Source: Lindgomyces ingoldianus (taxonomy: Eukaryota; Ascomycota; Dothideomycetes; Pleosporales; Lindgomycetaceae). Taken from it: DNA of 64,000 bases. The notes below the pieces were generated by a model. It had not been told where the DNA came from. It was given only the letters and a program-made list of their open reading frames with translations, and made no database searches. Position 1 is the stretch's first letter. Every line of letters begins with the position of its first letter. Of the stretch, positions 59,967 through 64,000 are shown one piece after another. Location of the stretch: contig NW_022985202.1 of the NCBI RefSeq assembly GCF_010093535.1, positions 473,735 through 537,734 of the forward strand, in the 5' to 3' direction. Both the position numbers and the translations under genes were made by a program.

Positions 59967-60874
59967 ATGTCGATCCTTCTCCCGCTCTACGTATATCCCA
60001 CCACCGGTGCTTGGGATCCATTATACTCTGCGTGAGGAATTGTCCTTTATCCTAGTCCTCATCCAGTCCCTGACACTCAGCTATAGAGCGAAAACCCACA
60101 CCGACGTTGAGTTCACTGTCATCATCAATCCTTGCTCCGGCCCTGGCACTGGTTCTCTTCCCGACCAGTACTATCTAAACGAAATCCCAAAACTGCGAAC
60201 ATACGAAAACATTCGTACACTAGGCTACGTGGCGACGAACTACACTAAAAAGGACTTGAAGGATGTATTGGCGGAGATTGCAACGTATGCAAACTGGGAA
60301 AAGGTTGCAAATGATACCAAGATGAAGATTGACGGCATCTTTTTCGATGAAACCCCGAGCACGTATGATTCGTCCAAGTATGAGTACCTGAAGAAGGCTA
60401 GTCAAGCGGTGAAGAATGGAACTAGGTTTCGGGATCGATTCGTTGGTATATAGTTTTCATATTCCGCATTGTACTTACGGAGGTCTAGGGGGGGCTACCT
60501 CGACAAGAATATCTCGCTGATAACTCTCAGTACACAACCCGGGCCTCGTTCCAACATCTATTCTCACATCGAAAAACGTCCTCTCGCAGTCTTACATGAA
60601 CCTATCCGATATCACCGTCGTCTTCGAAGAAACCTTCGACAAATGGATCAGCAAAAATACGTTCGACGCCCTTCAGAAAACTCAAGCTAGAAGATCTAAG
60701 ACTGCCATTATTCTACACTCGATGCCGGATATCTCAAAGACAGTCATCGACTGGGTGGTTGAACAAGTCGAAAGCGCTGCAGACTGGGTGTTCTTGACAA
60801 ATGTAAAGACTAAGGACGAGTATTATCATAGTTTTTCGGGGCTGTTTGATGACTTAGTGAGGTCATTAGGCTGA
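59967..60874 (+). CDS. Spherulin-4-like (spherulation-specific family 4) protein
   Basis: Three exons (59967-60031, 60081-60445, 60531-60874) with introns of 49 and 85 bp give 257 aa. The start MSILLPLYVYPTTGAWDPLY is the typical opening of spherulin-4 family proteins. Next come VEFTVIINPCSGPGTG, YVATNYTKKDL, IDGIFFDE (equivalent to the DGIFxDE block) and, across intron 2, VHNPGLVP. These are the strands of a TIM-barrel-like, glycoside-hydrolase-related fold. Members are linked to encystment or polysaccharide metabolism; a biochemical role is not established for this one. There is no clear signal peptide. It appears intact. Confidence 0.88.
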
Positions 60875-62332
60875 CGGAAATGTTCTCGTTTGCCTCTATT
60901 TCAATTGAAACGTATTGTACATGTCGCAACAGATTTAGGGTATGCTACTACCTAGCCCTCAAAATCAGGAAGAAAAAACTTCACAAGCAATTTTCATATG
61001 ACCCGAGGTGAAGAAGGTATTCAGTTGCGCTGCCGTACAGTGGCAAGCCCTGCCTAGCTCGGTACCACAACGCCAACTCTCCAGAATCCCCTTCATACAT
61101 GCTATTCTGCGAAGTATATTCAGAACGAGAAGTGCCAACAGGGGCAAGTCTGGAGAAGGAGATTAGCCTAAACCGTTCCAATGACACGTGGTAGCTTAAG
61201 CCGCATCGAATACGGTTCATGCGGTCCCGTCGATATGGCAGCACGCGAGAGATACACACTGGTGTTCACGACAAGAGTGAAAATGGTGAGATAACGCAAC
61301 AACATGATCGGCTGATAGGTGCGCACAGAGATCATATCGTGGTTGGTGCCTTTCCAACTCTGCATGGATGCAAGGTTAATGTTGAGTTTTTAGGTTCAGT
61401 GATGAATAATTATCTGCATCTCGAGGTACCAAGGGGCATCATTGAACACGTATCTTGGAGTGCTTATCGATATACTTAAGACGCAACCCAGAGCATCCAG
61501 CTTCCACGAGACACTCCCTGCCCATCTCCTCCTAATCGCCTCCAACCACGTCGAAGAGTATTCTCATACCAAGGAACACCTTCGTCTCAGCTGTACCCCT
61601 CCAGCTGTATCCCTGTCTCAATGTTGCGCTGTCGCTAGAACACGGACGAGATTTGCGCAACATTATCACTTCCAGGTCGCCTGCAATCACAGCCCTTATC
61701 TTACCACGCAAAGTCGAACACTACGCTATCATCTCCCTCGATGACGGCAAGTGAATTTTCCAATACTACCTCCCCTTCTCATCACGATTTCGGGCGTCGT
61801 TCCAGGCCCATCGCACACATAGCCCTCGAAACGTTGCTCAAGCTTGACAGCGACTAGTAAGTCGCAACCTACTTCCCATTTCGATAGTACTTCAAGTATA
61901 TTCTCTCGACTATTATCTAACGCGATAGCGCAACAAATTCACGGCAGACTGGCTCTCTGCCGTCAACGGGGATGAGTATATTCCCGAGGAACCATGGTGT
62001 TTACATCAGGTCTGCAATGAGTTAGCAGTCATACAATCGAATAGGTCCGGAAAAGGCGCGAAGAAAGAACGTAACACGCATTACTCATCGAGCACGACTC
62101 GCAAGTCAACGGACACCACATCCACTGTCGTTTGGCGAGGACAATAGAAGATAAGTAGCAACCTGGATCTTTCTACACTGTTGGCACGGCAAGTACACTC
62201 TATATTTCACTGAGCGCCCAAAGAAGACGATCTGGGTTGGAGACTTCGTTCATTCTGGATTGCTTACATCGTTATATTGACCCAAGGTGGCAATGCTTGA
62301 ATAACTAAACTAATTTTTAAGAGTAGAGGAGT
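60875..62332. other. Intergenic, with a weak small-gene candidate
   Basis: No family motif was found. Between about 61690 and 62147 on the plus strand, several short pieces look coding (VEHYAIISLDDG; then FTADWLSAVNGDEYIPEEPW near 61935-62000; then THYSSSTTRKSTDTTSTVVW ending at TAG 62147) with intron-like GT..AG signals between them. A small multi-exon gene is possible, but I could not build a consistent model. Confidence 0.35.
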
Positions 62333-63199
62333 TTAAGAGAATTGAGAGAAGAATTCCCAGACTGACTTTCCCGTAAAGGTCGTGTCCTTGTTCGGCCCAG
62401 TGTTATCCGCCTGAATTGGGGTATGGTCGCCATCGAACGCAGTCCACCACACGGGCTTATCTGAGGCGCAGCCCGAGTACACTGTCCGGATATGCGTCTT
62501 ACTTCCTTTGGTTGGTTCGGGTGGGCTCTGCGGAGTGCAGCCGTTATTCTTCACAAAGGTATCTCGCAATTGTCGACCACTCGCGATCGGCAGCACCGAA
62601 TCGCTCAGTCCATGCTGGCCGTAGTACGCCACAGGGTCGGTTCCGCCAACACATCCACTCAGTAGGGCACCTGACAATGCAGCAACGGCTCGGAAGTCTT
62701 TTCCAAGAGTGCAGGCGATGGAGTACGACATGCCGGCCCCGTAACTGAAACCCATTGAGAAACGAAGCTTTTCGTTCACGCAGTAATCCGCCTCGACTGC
62801 CTTCACGATTTCTTGGATGAACGTTATGTCTTCGCCGTTACTGTTTGCCCAGCCGGTACTGCCACCAGACTTGAGTCCGTTCGGAGAGACGAAAATAGCG
62901 GTGTTGTTTGCGAGTGGAGGTAGGCCGTAGTATGGCTGGATAGATCCCCCATTGGCGACGTCGCTGGAAGTGCCCGTAAGCCAATGAATCCCAAAGATGA
63001 GACGATAAGGCTTGGTATTGTTGTAGTTATCGGGAAGTGTGAGGATCCAGTCGCGAGTCTTGCTGTTCACGGTCATCGTGTTCGTTCCCGCCTTCAATTT
63101 TGCTGCCTTTCCGCATCCCGCCGATGCTGCCTGGACGACATTGAACAAGGATGATGCAAGGACCAAGCCTTCTATTGCGACAATGGATAGGAACTTCAT
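62333..63199 (-). CDS. Secreted feruloyl esterase (FaeC-like)
   Basis: A single exon of 288 aa. The first 24 residues (MKFLSIVAIEGLVLASSLFN and following, ending at a VQA site) form a signal peptide. The mature part starts SAGCGK and is a carbohydrate-esterase family 1 type hydrolase: FGIHWLTG holds the oxyanion strand, MGFSYGAGMS is the nucleophile elbow (G-x-S-x-G), and DGDHTPIQAD near the end carries the catalytic His. These enzymes release ferulic acid from plant cell-wall arabinoxylan or pectin outside the cell. Length and single-domain layout (no cellulose-binding module) match the FaeC-like group. It appears intact. Confidence 0.9.
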   Translation of the reverse strand: MKFLSIVAIEGLVLASSLFNVVQAASAGCGKAAKLKAGTNTMTVNSKTRDWILTLPDNYNNTKPYRLIFGIHWLTGTSSDVANGGSIQPYYGLPPLANNTAIFVSPNGLKSGGSTGWANSNGEDITFIQEIVKAVEADYCVNEKLRFSMGFSYGAGMSYSIACTLGKDFRAVAALSGALLSGCVGGTDPVAYYGQHGLSDSVLPIASGRQLRDTFVKNNGCTPQSPPEPTKGSKTHIRTVYSGCASDKPVWWTAFDGDHTPIQADNTGPNKDTTFTGKSVWEFFSQFS

Positions 63200-63280
63200 G
63201 ATATCTAAGCCTTAATCAACCTAAGAATTGTTAGGAGGGGAGAGGAAATAGATACATGAACTAAGGCTCCAACTGTGGAG

Positions 63281-63290
63281 CTATATATGC
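63281..63290 (-). promoter_or_regulatory. TATA-like element of the feruloyl esterase gene
   Basis: The minus strand reads GCATATATAG about 85 bp upstream of the esterase start codon, a normal position for a fungal TATA box. Confidence 0.5.
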
Positions 63291-63299
63291 CCTCTGTCA

Positions 63300-64000
63300 T
63301 CCTCAAGGACATCAGTTCCCTCATCCGTCCTCTTCTTCCGCCGGGTCTTTTTCCATCTCTTCATCAACCCTATGCGGAGAAATAATTTATACCAGATAGA
63401 TTTTAAGAATCCAATACCTGTTCTACGACGTAACTGCTACTTGGTATCCCTGCAATCATACAACACCAAAGCCGATGCAAGGATCCGTGCTAAACAATAT
63501 GAGCTCGGGGGTAAATGGAGACTGCCGTGATGGCGTGCCGGGAATTACGACCCGGTCCCACCAAATGAAATTTAATCATTCTTTCGGCTTTAGGAGGTGT
63601 CCAATCAACCCCGTTAATTGAATTTTTTTCACGCACTGTTCTACGAATCAATGCAAGGATTGGTCATATCTGGCTTTCGCCTGCGCCATCTGAGATTATC
63701 AACGGGTGACGTTGCTCGGCTCTAACAACACCAAAAACACCACTCGGCACCCACCGTCGGTCTGATCTCACTTGTATCACCTGTTCGTGCTCTTTAGGTC
63801 TCTGGTGTTTTCAACGATTACAATTCGCAATACAAACAATGGTCGTACCGGGACGAAGGTAGTCGCTTACAACTGCTCGCTTGAAGCTCACCTGTTCGAA
63901 CCTCGCTGACACTGAAGAGGAAAAAGACTGTCCTCTCACCTGCAAAATCAAAAAGCCGGCATTTCAGCTACACTAAAGATATTGAACTCACGGATTGGCT
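63300..64000. other. Right-edge region with a possible gene start
   Basis: No gene is complete here. At 63839 a plus-strand ATG follows CAATACAAACA and encodes MVVPGRR before a GTAGTC donor-like signal. Several Zn2Cys6 regulators begin with similar short first exons, but the window ends before any finger can be seen. Confidence 0.3.

Noticed and set aside
1..64000. tRNA genes
   Set aside because: I looked for T-loop sequences such as GGTTCGAATCC on both strands and found none in a cloverleaf context. A tRNA search program would be decisive.

Overview
The window is nuclear DNA of a filamentous ascomycete (Pezizomycotina). The protein genes have short introns of about 47-85 bp (one of 225 bp) with GT..AG ends, and they belong to typical fungal families: a C2H2 plus fungal-specific transcription factor, HET, PigL_N/STAND-like N-termini, salicylate- and phenol-hydroxylase type monooxygenases, spherulin-4 and feruloyl esterase. 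A lone 5S rRNA gene fits this. Long AT-rich, CpG-poor blocks hold transposons decayed by C-to-T/G-to-A changes, as repeat-induced point mutation (RIP) leaves them. I found no closer taxonomic marker.

Layout: 1-12150 is a transposon graveyard. A Ty3/gypsy element (minus strand) is split by a complete 5.4-kb Ty1/copia element with two LTRs and a 5-bp target duplication; an LTR-like patch and a solo LTR follow. 12.7-25.2 kb is a gene block: short-chain dehydrogenase, F-box protein, endonuclease/exonuclease/phosphatase protein, old yellow enzyme, and xanthine dehydrogenase diverging from the old yellow enzyme. 25.2-30.2 kb is gene-poor and contains a RIP-decayed pogo/Fot1-type DNA transposon. 30.3-33.5 kb encodes a large transcription factor, followed by a 5S rRNA gene. 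34.6-39.8 kb contains two hAT elements with 8-bp target duplications: an 893-bp non-autonomous one with an assembly gap, and a 3.1-kb one with a decayed transposase.

40.8-51 kb looks like a decaying catabolic neighbourhood: an MFS transporter pseudogene, an intact phenol-hydroxylase-like monooxygenase, an amidase pseudogene, an intact polysaccharide-deacetylase-family protein and an intact salicylate-hydroxylase-like monooxygenase. 51.6-58.6 kb is the most unusual part. A small Fic/Doc-fold protein is followed by a broken HET-domain gene whose two halves lie 4.15 kb apart on the same strand. The intervening segment has 13-bp imperfect inverted ends, a matching 5-bp flank on each side, and carries on the opposite strand an intact-looking 807-aa gene with a PigL_N/STAND-type N-terminus, a coiled coil, an E2 (UBC)-like domain without an obvious catalytic cysteine, and a helical C-terminus. 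Together these suggest an allorecognition or immunity-type locus. 59.9-63.2 kb encodes a spherulin-4-like protein and a secreted feruloyl esterase; a possible gene start sits at the right edge.

Intron/exon structures were worked out by hand from splice signals, reading frame and family conservation; no database search was possible.
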